From Erythroxylum novogranatense (Eukaryota; Streptophyta; Magnoliopsida; Malpighiales; Erythroxylaceae): a stretch of 64,000 bases of DNA. Shown here one piece after another: positions 1 to 10,359 of the stretch. Made by a program: the position numbers and the translations under genes. The stretch is from positions 23,154,309 to 23,218,308 of the forward strand of contig CM057228.1 of assembly GCA_029891385.1 (NCBI GenBank), read 5' to 3'. Under the pieces are notes generated by a model. That model saw only the letters and a program-made list of their open reading frames with translations. It made no database searches and had not been told where the DNA came from. Each line of letters begins with the position of its first letter. The stretch's first letter is position 1.

Positions 1-10
1 GAATGTTCTG

Positions 11-883
11 TCAAATACTATAAGAACAATTTAAGTTCCCAATCAGAAAAGAACGATACTGACCCTTTCTAATAATGCCTCCCTGTGGATCATCTGTTGT
101 AGCCTTAGTTTGGCTTGTTCCTGGATCTTGATAAATGCAGATAGAACTTCCACTTCTTTTCTTTTCACATGCTTCATCAATCAATTGCACTGCTTCTGCA
201 ATCTGATCAGAAGTCATGTCATCCAAAACTGGTTCTGGTTGAACTTTCAGCTTCAGTTTCTCTTCACACTTGTGTTCAACAAAATTTGGTGGTTGTAAAT
301 CAGGTACCACCTTGATTCTTGATCGCCCAAAGATTGGATAAGAAGTAAGACGCTCTCCAAATGGCTCTGGTGGATATGGTTCTCTTCCAACTCTCTTCAG
401 TTGATCATATAAATTTTTATAACCCCTATCCATCAGATGTAGAATGTTGTTATCAAATTTCACTGATTTGAAGAAGGCTTTCACAAATCTCTTTGGTTTG
501 TCTCGGATGATGACAGATTTGGTCTTCTTCTCCTCTGTGACAACCAATCTGTGTTCCCAACTTTCTCTTTGAAAAGTTAAATATTGGGATGGAACATTAG
601 TCATCACACTCAAGACTTTTTGACTAACCTTTTGTCCCATAACATGTGTAGCAATCTGTTTGCGAACAAGTGAAGACTGAAAGGTAGTATAAACTACTTC
701 TTCAAACATTGGATTGTCAAGGACATTGTGAGTATCCTTGAGATTACCAGTAACAGCTTCCACATTAACTTCAGCAATTTCAACCGTATTAGCAACAGAC
801 TTTTTTGAAGTATCAACAACAGTCTTTTCGCTGCATCTTCTTAGACTTTGTTTCTGTTGTTGGACTTCTTTCTTTTGTTGCAC
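11..883 (-). pseudogene. Second half of extra (post-pol) retroelement ORF
   Basis: A 290-codon open stretch, charged and Lys/Gln/Glu-rich, with no motif I recognise. It begins on a GTG, not an ATG, so the apparent start is not real. The frame of the upstream ORF (963-1730) continues past its TAA with Lys-rich codons and an ATG near 889, then stops. This stretch is therefore most likely the frameshifted C-terminal part of the same ancestral ORF. It lies downstream of copia RNase H, where Sireviruses carry their so-called envelope-like gene. No signal peptide or membrane segment is evident, so an envelope function is not supported by what is seen. Confidence 0.5.
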
Positions 884-962
884 TCATTTTCTTTCCCTTT
901 GGTGACTTTTTAGGTTGCGTTTTTTGCTTTTCAGCTTCTTCTTTCCTTTTTCCTCCACTTCC

Positions 963-1730
963 TTAAGACTGAGTTTCTGAATCTCTTTCAAGGATTGATG
1001 TCAACGACTTTGTAGCTCTTGATCCTCTGGATTGACTGGCTTCTCTCTGTTGCACAGTTTTCGCTCTGGGTGACCTTCTTGCTTGCTTTGGAATGTCACT
1101 CAGTAGTGGTTCCCCTTTACGCTTCAAATCACCTGATTCAAAAAATCGAACACTTCTTGATTTTGATTCCTGAGAATGTGATCTTGTTTCCTTCATAGAA
1201 GATTTCTGCAGTAAACGCTCCCCCTCAATTGTTGCTTTTCTTGCCAAATCTGCTCCTTTTCTGTCTGAAAATCTCAGACCCATTTTAGCAATAGATGTTG
1301 AATCTATATAGCTTTTAACAGATATCTTCTGTCTGATTCCCCTTTCCAATCTGATGCCAGATTCTCTGAACACTCTTGTCAACAACATCCCATAAGGACA
1401 AGTGTTTGTATCCTTTATTGATTTTACCATGTACTGATAAATCAAAAATGGTAAATCTATTGGGTGATGATTCAGAAGATGAAAGATACATTGTTCATCA
1501 AGAGTAGTGACCTGATGTCGTGAACCTATTCTCGGTAAAACACAGTCACATAGAATCGCGAACAGTACCCTTGCCTTTGGTACCAGCCAAGAGGCTCTCC
1601 TTTCAGTTGGGTTATTTTCTCCATAAAGTTGACGACTAACTTCATCTTCGTTCATCTTAAGCTTAGTCATCCATTTCACCATATTAATGGGTTGAACTCC
1701 ATCCATCGGACATTCAGTGACTTTCTCCAA
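963..1730 (-). pseudogene. First half of extra (post-pol) ORF, plant-transposon-like domain
   Basis: A 255-codon open stretch whose first codon is TTG; an in-frame TGA lies 15 bases upstream, so the true N-terminus is missing or frameshifted. The part around residues 45-125 (RASWLVPKARVLFAIL, then YGMLLTRVFRESGI) resembles the pattern of the 'putative plant transposon protein' domain common in plant retroelement ORFs. The C-terminal third is basic and Ser/Arg-rich. Upstream, an ATG near 1872 opens a short run that ends in TAG near 1764, suggesting a longer, decayed gene. Function unknown; I infer a retroelement accessory protein and not a host gene. Confidence 0.5.
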
Positions 1731-2224
1731 GAACTCTTTCGTTCATTATAACAGAGTGTGTGTCTACATACGACACGATTGTATCGTCATCGACTTAGTA
1801 TTCTTCGAACTCATAAACTTCTTGTAAATAGACTTCATCTTGTATTTGAAAGAAGTTTCTCCATCCGCCGCCATTATCTCCATTTATATCCATCTGTTAT
1901 TTTCTTAGTTCTTGAAGTTTACCAATCTTCCTGACCGATCCTCGGATCAACTCGCAAAATAGGCTTAACATTCATCTTCTGATTTCGATTGAGTAGGAAC
2001 TTGCTTGAAGAAATTTCAGAGAGATTTTAAGAGAACTAGCAATTTCTGAATTCGGTAGAAATCCCAAAAGTCAGTTTTTTAGGGATATTATAGCGAATTC
2101 TAGAACGATTGTACTTCTCGATGATCTGACAGCTTTTTCCCTCTAAAACTTTTTCTTGTGAAGGAAGTTTTATATCTGAAACCGTCTAACGCCGTTAATT
2201 CCACCGTTCCACTGTCTTTTCTTT

Positions 2225-2480
2225 TTGAAAAAATCAAATGATCAAACTGTTAACTCCACCGTCTATCTGTCTTGTCTTTTTGAAAAACCAGATGAATGGT
2301 CCGTTAACTCCTCCGTCTGTCTGTCTTGTCTTTATGAAAAACCAGATGAATGGTCCGTTAACACCTCCGTCTGTCTGTCTTGTCTTTATGAAAAACCAGA
2401 TGAATGGTCCGTTAACTCCTCCGTCTGTCTGTCTTGTCTTTATTAAAAACCAGATGAATGGTCCGTTAACATCACCATAT
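2225..2480. repeat. 54-bp tandem repeat between pol and extra ORF
   Basis: About four to five copies of a 54-bp unit, each containing GATGAATGGTCCGTTAAC, then CTCCGTCTGTCTGTC and TTATGAAAAACC. Copies after 2292 are nearly identical; the first is diverged. Because 54 is a multiple of three, two plus-strand frames stay open across the array, which makes spurious ORFs. It sits immediately after the stop of the RNase H frame (2443) of the copia element, partly overlapping its end. Confidence 0.9.
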
Positions 2481-3102
2481 TAAGGTTGCGTCTGATTTCT
2501 TTAAAGCGATCTTCACTTAGTGGTTTTGTGAAGATATCCTCCCACTGATATTTTGTTTCTACGAATTGTAGACTGACGACTTTCTTCTGAACGTAATCTC
2601 TCAAGAAATGATGTCTGACTTCTATGTGCTTTACCCTTGAATGTTGAATTGGATTCTTTGACAAGCTGATGGCGCTGGTGTTATCGCAGTATATTGGAAT
2701 CTCTTCTTCTTGTATTGAATAGTCCTCCAATTGATACTTGATCCACAATACTTGCACAACAACTTCATGGCAGACATATATTCACTTGGCAGTTGATAAT
2801 GCAATCGAGCTTTGTCTCTTGCTTGACCATGACACGAGTTTGGTCCAAGAAAGTGACACCACCACTGTGCTCTTCCTTTCGATCCTATCACCAAGATAGT
2901 CTGCATCGCAATATCCATTCAACCTAAAATTTTTACCTTTCTCATACATTAAGCAAAGATCAGTAGTACTGCGAGATATCTCAAAATTGTTTACAAAGAA
3001 TATAATGAGATTCTCTAGAATCGGCTGAAATCTTGCACACAAGCATACACTTGAATAGAATGTCGGTCTACTGTCTGTAAGATAAAGCAAGGAACCAATC
3101 AT
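2443..3102 (-). pseudogene. Copia RNase H domain (degraded)
   Basis: Three overlapping open stretches (2443-2757, 2631-2918, 2782-3102) in different frames together give a copia RNase H. Recognisable pieces are the SLLYLTDSRPTF region with GYCDADYLGD, then IPIYCDNTSAISLSKNPIQH and the terminal TKPLSEDRF. The frame changes mark frameshifts, so no functional enzyme is encoded. It continues upstream into the degraded reverse transcriptase. Confidence 0.85.
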
Positions 3103-4049
3103 CCTCTAAATAGGGTTTGATCCACCTTCTTACCACTTTCGTCTTTTGACAACAAGTTTGAAGGATGCATCGGGTAGACATATGTTTAACACGCACATAT
3201 CAAACTTAGACAACAATTCTTTAAGATATTTTGTTGATGGATAAAAACTTATCCTTAGTTTGCTTTACTTGCAATCCAAGAAAGAATTTTAACTCACCCA
3301 TCATGCTCATTTCAAATTCATTTTCATCGATTTTCAAAACTCATGCATAACCTTCTTGAAGTTGCACCAAAAATAATATCATCAACATAAATTTGCACAA
3401 TAATGAAATCATTACTCAAGTTCTTCCTAAAAGGAGTTTTGTCTACTTTACCTCTAGTAAATCCATTTTCTATAAGAAATGAACTCAGACGATCATACCA
3501 TGCTCTAGGGGCCTGTTTCAGTCCATATAAGGCTTTATGAAGTCTGTAGACATGATCTAGATACTTTATATCCTCAAATCCGGAGGTTGCTTAACATAGA
3601 CTTCTTCATCTATAAAACCATTGAAATGCACTTTTACATCCATCTGAAAAGCTTTATGTCATGGCAGTTTATATGCAAGCGAGTATCCTTATTGTTTCAA
3701 GTCTTGCTCTTGGAGCATATGTCTCATTGTAGTCTATTCCTTCTTGCGATTATAGCCTTGTGCTACTAATCTTGCCTTGTTGCGACTTACTTTTCCTGAT
3801 TCGTCTAGTTTATTCTTAAATACCCATCTCGTATCAATAATGGATTTCTTTTCAGTTTAGGAACTAAGGTCCAGGACTTTATTTCTGTAATTGATTCAAC
3901 TCCTCTTGCATAGCTAGTATCCATGCTTCATCTTTTAGAGCTTCATCAATCTTCTTAGGTTCTACTTGGATATAAAAGCTACATTGGCTTCTCTTCGAAC
4001 TTGGACCTTGTTCGCACACCTTCTCGAGGTTTCTCCAATGATTGACTCT
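3103..4049 (-). pseudogene. Copia reverse transcriptase domain (heavily degraded)
   Basis: No long ORF remains, but translating the minus strand piecewise recovers copia reverse transcriptase. One piece has a VYRLHKALYGLKQAPRAWYD block near 3480-3560; another has the catalytic IYVDDIIFG block near 3370-3400. The domain joins integrase (4050-5102) to RNase H (3102-2443) in the canonical order. Several stops and frameshifts make it non-functional. Confidence 0.8.
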
Positions 4050-5102
4050 TTAGGATGAGAACTTTGTATCTCCAATCTTTCTTAAACTCCAAATTTTTGA
4101 AATGTCTTTCTTTTCGTCATATAGTGTTTCGATGAAGATACTTCTTTGTACTCCGTCAAAAGGCTTTATAATAAACATCATTATCGATTCCTCTTCTTTA
4201 TTGGGTTGAGAGCTATCATCGAACTTGACATGAATAGATTCTTCAACAGTCTTTGAGGTGAGGTTGTAGACTCTAAATGCCTTTGAGGTGAGAGAATAAC
4301 CTAGAAATATTCCTGAAAGAGTCTTTGCATCAAACTTGTCCAGAACTTCCTTTGTGTTCAGAATAGTGCACTTGCAACCGAAATGATGGAAATAAGAAAT
4401 ATTTGGTCTCCTTCCATTCCACAACTCATAGGGAGTTTTCTTCAATATTGGTCGTAGTAACACTCTATTCTGAATATAGCATGCTGTATTGACAGCTTCT
4501 GCCCAGAAATATTTAGGAAGATTCATTTCGCACAGCATTGTTCTTGCCATCTCTTGAATCGTCCTATTCTTTCTTTCAACAACTCCATTCTGCTGCGGAG
4601 TCCTTGGGGCAGACAAGTTATGGAAAATTCCATTTTCTTCGCAGAATACTCTAAACTTCTCATTTTCGAATTCTCCACCATGATCACTCCTTATGCTGGT
4701 TATAGACACTCCTTTTTCATTCTGTAACCTCATGGAAAGGTTTCTAAAGCACTTGAAAGATTCATCTTTATGTGCCAGAAAAAGTATCCAACAAAACCTT
4801 GTAAAATTATCAATAATAACAAGTCCATACTTCTTTCCACTAAGACTTATTGTCCTTGTTGGACCAAATAAATCCATGTGTAACAACTCTAGTGGTCTAG
4901 ATGAAGTTACGAAATGTTTTGAAGAGAAGGCGGTTTTAACTTGTTTCCCTTTCTGACAACTTTCACAAAAGAAATCTTTGTTAAAACAAATTTGTGGCAA
5001 ACCTTTTACCAAATCATGTTTCAAAAGTTTTGAAATATGTTTAACACTGACATGACCTAGTTTTTTATGCGGATCGTCTTTCTTTTTGAGAGATAAAAAC
5101 AT
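4050..5102 (-). pseudogene. Copia integrase
   Basis: A 350-codon stretch, the longest surviving piece of this pol. It contains the HHCC zinc finger (HKKLGHVSVKHISKLLKH ... CESCQKGKQ), then the DDE core: HMDLFGP (first Asp), SDHGGEFEN (second Asp) and NGVVERKNRTIQEMARTML (Glu). The GKKYGLVIIDNFTRFCWILF block is typical of copia integrases. It overlaps the protease frame by about 45 bases in another frame, indicating a frameshift in what should be one polyprotein. Confidence 0.9.
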
Positions 5103-5452
5103 GAAATATTTTGAGATCGAAAATCGTCTAAATCAATTTTGTAAAGATTGTTTCGTCTTTTGGCCGAAAAGAAAACAGAACCATCTTTGTTTCTGACTTC
5201 ACAAAAATTTTGGTTGAATATAACTTCAAAACCAGAATCACATAATTGACTAATACTTATCAAGTTATGCTTTAGACCATCAACTAGCAGTACGTTGTTA
5301 ATGCATGCATGGGAATTCTTACCAATCTTACCAATCCCGATTATTTTGCCCTGCTTGTTGTCTCCAAAAGTTACCGAACCTCCTTTCTTGTACTGAAGAT
5401 CTAGGAACATAGACCTTTTTCCCGTCATGTGACGCGAGCATCCACTGTCCAA
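5057..5452 (-). pseudogene. Copia aspartic protease segment
   Basis: Starts at MDSGCSRHMTG; the DSG triplet is the protease active site and CSRHMTG is the usual copia follow-on. Further on are [20 protein letters not shown] and [20 protein letters not shown], strongly reminiscent of the Sirevirus lineage. The polyprotein is broken on both sides, so the start given is only the first Met of the surviving open stretch. Confidence 0.85.
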
Positions 5453-5522
5453 ATACCAATGGTGCTTGCTGGTTCTTCCAAAGAAGGATTTCTGTAGGAG
5501 ATATTATCTTATTTTTAGGTAC

Positions 5523-7119
5523 CTAGATTCTCTTGGGTCCTTTAGGGTTAGTATGGTGTAATGAATGATAATAAGACGTAGAATGAAAACGTTGATGACC
5601 TTTTTGAAAACCTGATTGATATCTTTTCTTATCTTTTTGAACAATTGATTTCACGTAATGCTGAGACTTATTTTTAGCAAACCCTAATCCAGTTTTATCA
5701 CTCGGATGTCTGCATTTTCCTAGCATTTCATTCATCTTTTTTGTACTATCTGTAAATTTAGCTAGATCAATCGAGATTATTGATTCTCGATTTCAACTGC
5801 TTAATCTCTTGGATCTATCTATAACTTTGTTGTTATTCAGCCTCAACTTGCTTTCTCGATTTATATTCTCACTCTCTATCTCATGAGTATGTTTGAGGTT
5901 TTCTACATATTTCTTCTTCAACACTTGTACTGCTTCGAGAATAGCATGAGAATCCTCTAACAATTTCGAGTATGCATCTTGTATATTATCATGGCTAGAA
6001 GTTACCTCTTCATCACTTTCTTCTTCACTACGGACATATGTTAGCATGTTTCGACGCTTCGAGCTTGTATCGATTCGATGAATCCAGATCCTCCCACGTT
6101 GCCATCATGCTTTTCTTGTTATCCTTACTCTTTTGGGTTGTCTTTTCAACATTGGACACTCGGACTTGTAATGTCCCTACTTATTGCATTCATAACATGT
6201 AATAGATGCTTTCTCGATTTTTCATCGTCTTTGCCACTGTTCCTTCCGAATGTTGAATTTCTTTTGGACTTCTTTTCCACATTCTTCTTATCTTTCTTGA
6301 AATGAAAGATAGCTCATCGTCTTCATCACTTGATTCAGATTCGACTTCTTGGAATCATCATCCTTTGATTCTTCAATCTTTAATGCCTTTGATGTATTCC
6401 TCTTTGTCTTCTTCTTCGGATCTTGTGATTCATTTGACCGCTTTGGCGCTATGGACTTCTCTTTCTTGGGCTTATCTTACGCATCAAGCTCTACTTCGTG
6501 TATCTTCAACGATCCAAGCAATTCATCAAGCTTCAAGACGCTTAAGTCTTTGGCTTCTTATACATAGATTACTTTGGGTCTCCATCTTTTGGCGAGACTC
6601 CTCAAAATCTTTCGAACATGGTCTTGACTGTTGTACGTTCTTCCAAGAGCTTTTAGCCCATTAACAATTGTTAAAAATCTTCCAAACATTTGATCAATGG
6701 TCTCTTCTTCTTTCATTTTGAACAACTCGTACTGATGCACCAGAATGCTTATCTTAGACTCCTTGACTTGATTTGTTCCTTCATGTGCAATTGATAATGT
6801 ATCCCACATTTCTTTGGCAATGTCGCATCCATGAACGTTGTCATACTCGCTTCTGCTTAATGCACAACTCAAGAAAAATTTCGCCTTGGAGTTTAGTTGA
6901 AATCTTGCTTTCTGCTCGGCTGTCCATCTTTCTCGTGGAATTGGATTTTTCATCATCTTCAGTGTGTATGGTCCGCTCGATGATGTCCCAAAGGTCAATG
7001 TGAGTAGATTCGATAAACAATCTCATCCGGTCCTTCCAATAGTGGTAGTCTTCACCATTGAATGCTGGAGGTCTTGTGACTGAAGCTCCTTCGGCAATAT
7101 ACGTGTGTGATTCCACCAT
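5523..7119 (-). pseudogene. Copia gag (degraded) with zinc knuckle
   Basis: Gag begins at 7119 (MVESHTYIAEG), about 45 bases after the primer site. Open pieces at 6841-7119, 6558-6998, 5793-6047 and 5523-5735 lie in different frames. The first two carry the usual copia gag signature (GEDYHYWKDRMRLFIES; later EMWDTLSIAHEGTNQVK). A CCHC zinc knuckle near 6152-6201 reads CYECNK, stop, GHYKSEC, so the knuckle itself holds a nonsense codon. The last piece (DKTGLGF ... GPKRI) is the linker typically found before the protease in Sirevirus polyproteins. Confidence 0.8.
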
Positions 7120-7162
7120 TTTCTTTAATTCACACTTTTTTAGAGTGATTCTTGAACACCAG

Positions 7163-7174
7163 GCTCTGATACCA
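7163..7174 (-). other. Primer binding site of the Sirevirus-like element
   Basis: On the minus strand this reads TGGTATCAGAGC, complementary to the 3' end of plant initiator tRNA-Met, the standard copia primer. It lies two bases after the inferred LTR end at 7177, which fixes both the LTR boundary and the element's orientation. Confidence 0.9.
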
Positions 7175-7738
7175 ATTGAAGTGAATCACACGTTAATATA
7201 TTGAACAATAATATGATCAAGATACACAAGAAGGGGGGGTTGAATTGTGATAAGCTTTTTCTTAATCCCCTAAAAAAAATACTTGTTCTTTCGAAAACTT
7301 ATCGTAAATCAATTCGTAACTAGTTTAAAAAACTTTGTTAACTTTGAAGAATACGATATAAGTAATATGAGAGTAGAGAGAAACACAGCAGTTTATCCTG
7401 GTTCACCCCAAACCGTGGGCTACGTCCAGTCCTCAGATATCCTTCTGAGATTTCACTATCTCTGAATTGTTTACAAATATTCTTTCGACTGAGCCTCTCC
7501 AAGTCTCTTTACAGCAAGTATTATTTTACTCTTAGCCTCTTCAGGCTATCTGTAACACTTTCTAATTGAAAGAATAGTAAAGAGCTTGTTACAATAGAAA
7601 TGCTCTTAACACTGTTCACTCGAAATATCGTTCACAATTTTTCTCTCAGATAATCTGAAAATCAAACGTTGAATACTCAGAGTTTCATGAAGTTTCATAA
7701 AGTTGCATAAGAGTTGTTTCTTCTTCAATCTCGACTCT

Positions 7739-7746
7739 TATTTATA
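7739..7746 (-). promoter_or_regulatory. TATA box in LTR
   Basis: TATAAATA on the minus strand, about 560 bases inside the LTR and downstream of the U3 tandem repeats, in a position suited to driving element transcription. Inference from sequence only. Confidence 0.5.
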
Positions 7747-7849
7747 GTCGGGTCTTCAAGCTGTTTCTTGATTATCGCTCGCTTGATTCTTGAAAAAAGC
7801 GGTTATTCGGTTTGACTCGTAACTAACTCAAACTGATGTTTCTTTCTTC

Positions 7850-8170
7850 CGTCTGACATTTTGTATCGGCTGCTTTTCTCTTGTAAAGCTTCCGTCTGTT
7901 TTTTGTAAAGCTTCCGTCTGCTTTCTATTTGTAAAGCTTCCGTCTGCTTTCTGTTTGTAAAACTTCCATCTGTTTTTTGTAAAGCTTCCGTCTGCTTTCT
8001 ATTGTAAAGCTTCCGTCTGCTTTCTATTTGTAAAGCTTCCGTCTGCTTTCTGTTTTAAAGCTTCCGTCTGCTTTTTTGTAAAGCTTCCGTCTGCTTTTCT
8101 TGTATCAGCTGATTTTTCTTGGAACGCTTCCATCTGCTTTTTTTAAAGCTTCCGTATGCTTTTCTTGTAT
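7850..8170. repeat. Tandem minisatellite in LTR U3
   Basis: About ten imperfect copies of a 25-28 bp unit, AAGCTTCCGTCTGCTTTC followed by a variable TATTTGTA-like spacer. Unit length varies by a few bases between copies. Such U3 repeats often carry transcription-factor sites in plant LTRs; here that is inference. Confidence 0.85.
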
Positions 8171-8351
8171 CAGCTGATTTTTACTTCGGCGCGTCCATCT
8201 ACTTTTCATTTGTATATTTCTCTTTGTTTGTCATCAAAATTATTTAATACGTAAAGTCTGGTTTGACTTAACAAATAGGTCTTTGATATCTTACTGAAGC
8301 TGATCTAAGAAGAGGAGTTATTGGTGTTGCTGTTTCAGAAAAAGAGTGTCT

Positions 8352-9160
8352 TCATTCTATTAATGATGGTTGATAGAAAGGTTGCTGTATTGCTGGAAGA
8401 GGTTGTACTTTTGGTTGAATTTTTATTCCTACTTTTGCAACTTCTTGGAATAATTGATCTAAATAAATTTGTTCAGTATGTTTAAAATCTATACTATGAT
8501 GAGAATTGGTTAATGCATAACTGATCTGGTAAGTTAATGAAAAAGGATATTGTCCTTGTGTCATAAGATTATCTCTGTAGAATTTATATGCTATCGTAAT
8601 GGTTTTATCTAATTATGATGATAAAAGGGGAATTCCTAATTTTAATCTGGTATTAAATTTGATTTTTTCGTATTGTAAATTTCCATTCATCATTCCTAAT
8701 ACTTGATCGTTGAGGTTATTCATTCGTTCGTCTAATATTGTCATTCTAATAGGGGTATCTATTCCTTCTTGAAAAGTAGATTTTAATATAATTTGTATAG
8801 TTGATAAGTGGATATAACCTATTTTCTTTTTTAGATTCGTAATAATTGTAATTGTCTATGAATTTGATCGGGATCTATTAAACTAATTCGTAAATTTCCA
8901 TTACATTGATCAATTCTAATAGGTGTTTCCTAAATTATTTTCCCAAAATAAATAAGGTTTTGTCTATTAAAATTTTGTTTTAATGTTGATTTATGAATAT
9001 CTTGTCCTTTCTTTGAATCTAATTGGGCTTTTGCTATTTGTTTTTGTTTTTCTTGATTAATTAATGTTGAAACTTTAAAAATTCCTAATGATTCTGTTAA
9101 TTCTAAATTGTCAACATCTAATACTGCTGAAGACTGAGAAGTCATATTGAATGATAGCAT
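8352..9160 (-). pseudogene. Pararetroviral movement protein (degraded)
   Basis: Open pieces at 8930-9160 and 8352-8564, with a frame-shifted middle (about 8600-8900), resemble the cell-to-cell movement protein at the N-terminus of Caulimoviridae polyproteins. Visible landmarks are LESLGIFKVS-like residues near the start, IGYIHLSTIQ in the middle, and PFSLTYQISYALTNSHHS near the end. Premature stops and frame changes separate them. Assignment rests on remembered family patterns, so it is good but not proven. Confidence 0.65.
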
Positions 9161-9195
9161 TGATGATCGTTCTGAATATGTTCTAATTGTATTAA

Positions 9196-9390
9196 CTAAG
9201 TGGTATACATTTGATGTAATCTTTGTACTATGGATAAATGCTCTGTATAGGGTTTTCTACCTATTCTATTGATACCAACAAATATAAGATAATTAATATG
9301 CTCTTCATTATAACGAATATGATCCCGATAATTATTAATAGCTTGTTGTATATCTGTATTCTTTCTTCCAAATCTAAGCAGATAGGACAA
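9196..9390 (-). pseudogene. Short ORF before movement protein, pararetroviral remnant
   Basis: 64 codons starting MSYLLRFGRKNTD, with a charged helical look. It lies between the small ORF pair and the movement-protein piece. It could be the N-terminus of the viral polyprotein or a third small ORF. I do not recognise a domain. Confidence 0.4.
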
Positions 9391-9399
9391 CTCATTTAG

Positions 9400-9787
9400 T
9401 CTAAATCATAATTAATATCTTCATCTACGTTTTCAAAGTTTATACTATTAGTGTCATCAAATTCCATGTTATCTTATTCATAACAATAACGATTATGTGT
9501 AAAATCAAAATAATATCATCTTCATCTATTCGTACTATATATGCTATATTTGTATCTAATTGAAATATAGTTCTCCATAGATAATCTAAAGTAATATCAA
9601 GATAATAACGACTAACATCTAAAAGAATATAATAATATCGAGAGGAATTATCATAATACTTAAAAATAAAAATAAGAATAATGGTTGTAAATAAAAATTA
9701 GACATGCATAAACCGATAATTGATAAATAAGTGAATATAAACAATAATTGAAAAATATGCTAAATGAGAGGGTGTCATGTTGTATTA
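9400..9787. other. Decayed pararetroviral spacer
   Basis: About 390 AT-rich bases between small ORF 2 and the next open piece, with no frame open for any distance. Its position implies lost viral coding sequence or foreign filler; I see no motif. Confidence 0.4.
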
Positions 9788-10030
9788 TTAATTAACAAGA
9801 ATTTGCATATCCTTTTGTAGTTCTAATCTATCAACCTTTATGGATTTATACAAATAAAGCGTCTGATCTAATAAAAGGTTGGCTTCATTTAAAAGTTGAG
9901 AACATTGATAATCCTGAGCCAATTTTATATGTTCTTTATATAACTGAATATATTTTGATTGTTCATGTTCGATTTCTTGATACAATCTTATTTGATGTTT
10001 GAGCTGTCTGAGATAATCAAAATATGCCAT
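9788..10030 (-). CDS. Small pararetroviral ORF 2-like protein
   Basis: 80 codons from ATG (MAYFDYLRQLKHQIRLYQEIE) to stop, uninterrupted. The protein is Leu/Gln/Glu/Lys-rich with heptad-like spacing and is probably coiled-coil throughout. It starts 12 bases downstream of the stop of the preceding small ORF, the kind of tight spacing seen between badnavirus ORFs 1 and 2. Expression is not implied; the surrounding virus copy is decayed. Function in living relatives: ORF 2-type proteins bind nucleic acid and virion-associated factors (family knowledge, loosely applied). Confidence 0.5.
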   Translation of the reverse strand: MAYFDYLRQLKHQIRLYQEIEHEQSKYIQLYKEHIKLAQDYQCSQLLNEANLLLDQTLYLYKSIKVDRLELQKDMQILVN

Positions 10031-10041
10031 ATCTATTATTG

Positions 10042-10359
10042 TTAATCCATAAGTTTTGAACTTTGAAATACATAATATTGTCGAATTTGGTGAAGTTCTC
10101 TAAGATTATTGTTGACAAATTCAATCAATTCTGCAGCTTGCTGCCTTAAAGTTGAAGCTGTCCTTTTTATATCTTGTGCTTCTTGATATAACGGATGATC
10201 TTCTGGAACTTGATACTTAGGGTTAGTGTAGGCATTATGTGCATGCTTATTCTGAGCTGTGTATTTGATAATTAATTCTTCATATTCTGCTATAAGATTG
10301 TCAATCTGACGAATCTGTCGTGCTAATTGTTGCTTATAATTAAAATAAGAGAAAGCCAT
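10042..10359 (-). CDS. Small pararetroviral ORF 1-like protein
   Basis: 105 codons from ATG (MAFSYFNYKQQLARQIRQIDN) to stop, uninterrupted. It is rich in Gln, Glu, Ala and Leu, with heptad periodicity over most of its length, suggesting coiled coil. The openings of this ORF and the next (aromatic residues, then a basic/Gln helix starting QLARQIR or QLKHQIR) are alike, hinting at a duplication. It lies about 540 bases after the primer site. Possibly a structural or virion-associated protein; no domain recognised. Confidence 0.5.
   Translation of the reverse strand: MAFSYFNYKQQLARQIRQIDNLIAEYEELIIKYTAQNKHAHNAYTNPKYQVPEDHPLYQEAQDIKRTASTLRQQAAELIEFVNNNLRELHQIRQYYVFQSSKLMD

Larger units (their letters stand above)
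1..8273 (-). mobile_element. Sirevirus-like Ty1/copia LTR retrotransposon, cut by window start
   Basis: Read on the minus strand the order is LTR (8273 to 7177), primer binding site, gag, zinc knuckle, protease, integrase, reverse transcriptase, RNase H, a 54-bp tandem repeat and then an additional reading frame down to base 11. Integrase before reverse transcriptase defines Ty1/copia. The protease segment has a [15 protein letters not shown] sequence, and coding continues past pol. Both are typical of the Sirevirus (SIRE/Maximus) lineage as I know it. All reading frames carry stops or frameshifts, so this is a dead copy. The second LTR would lie left of the window and cannot be seen. Confidence 0.85.
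7177..8273 (-). repeat. LTR of the Sirevirus-like element (5' LTR on minus strand)
   Basis: On the minus strand it begins TGTTAAGTC at 8273 and ends TCACTTCA at 7177, just before the primer site. Length is 1097 bp by these ends. A TATA box, TATAAATA on the minus strand, lies at 7739-7746. The region 7850-8170 is a run of short tandem units in U3. The partner LTR is outside the window, so boundaries rest on the TG..CA ends and primer site only. Confidence 0.8.

Noticed and set aside
2225..2483. Plus-strand repeat proteins with CLSCLYEKPDEWSV units
   Set aside because: The 54-bp tandem unit is a multiple of three and keeps frames open by chance; it lies antisense to a copia element and lacks a promoter.
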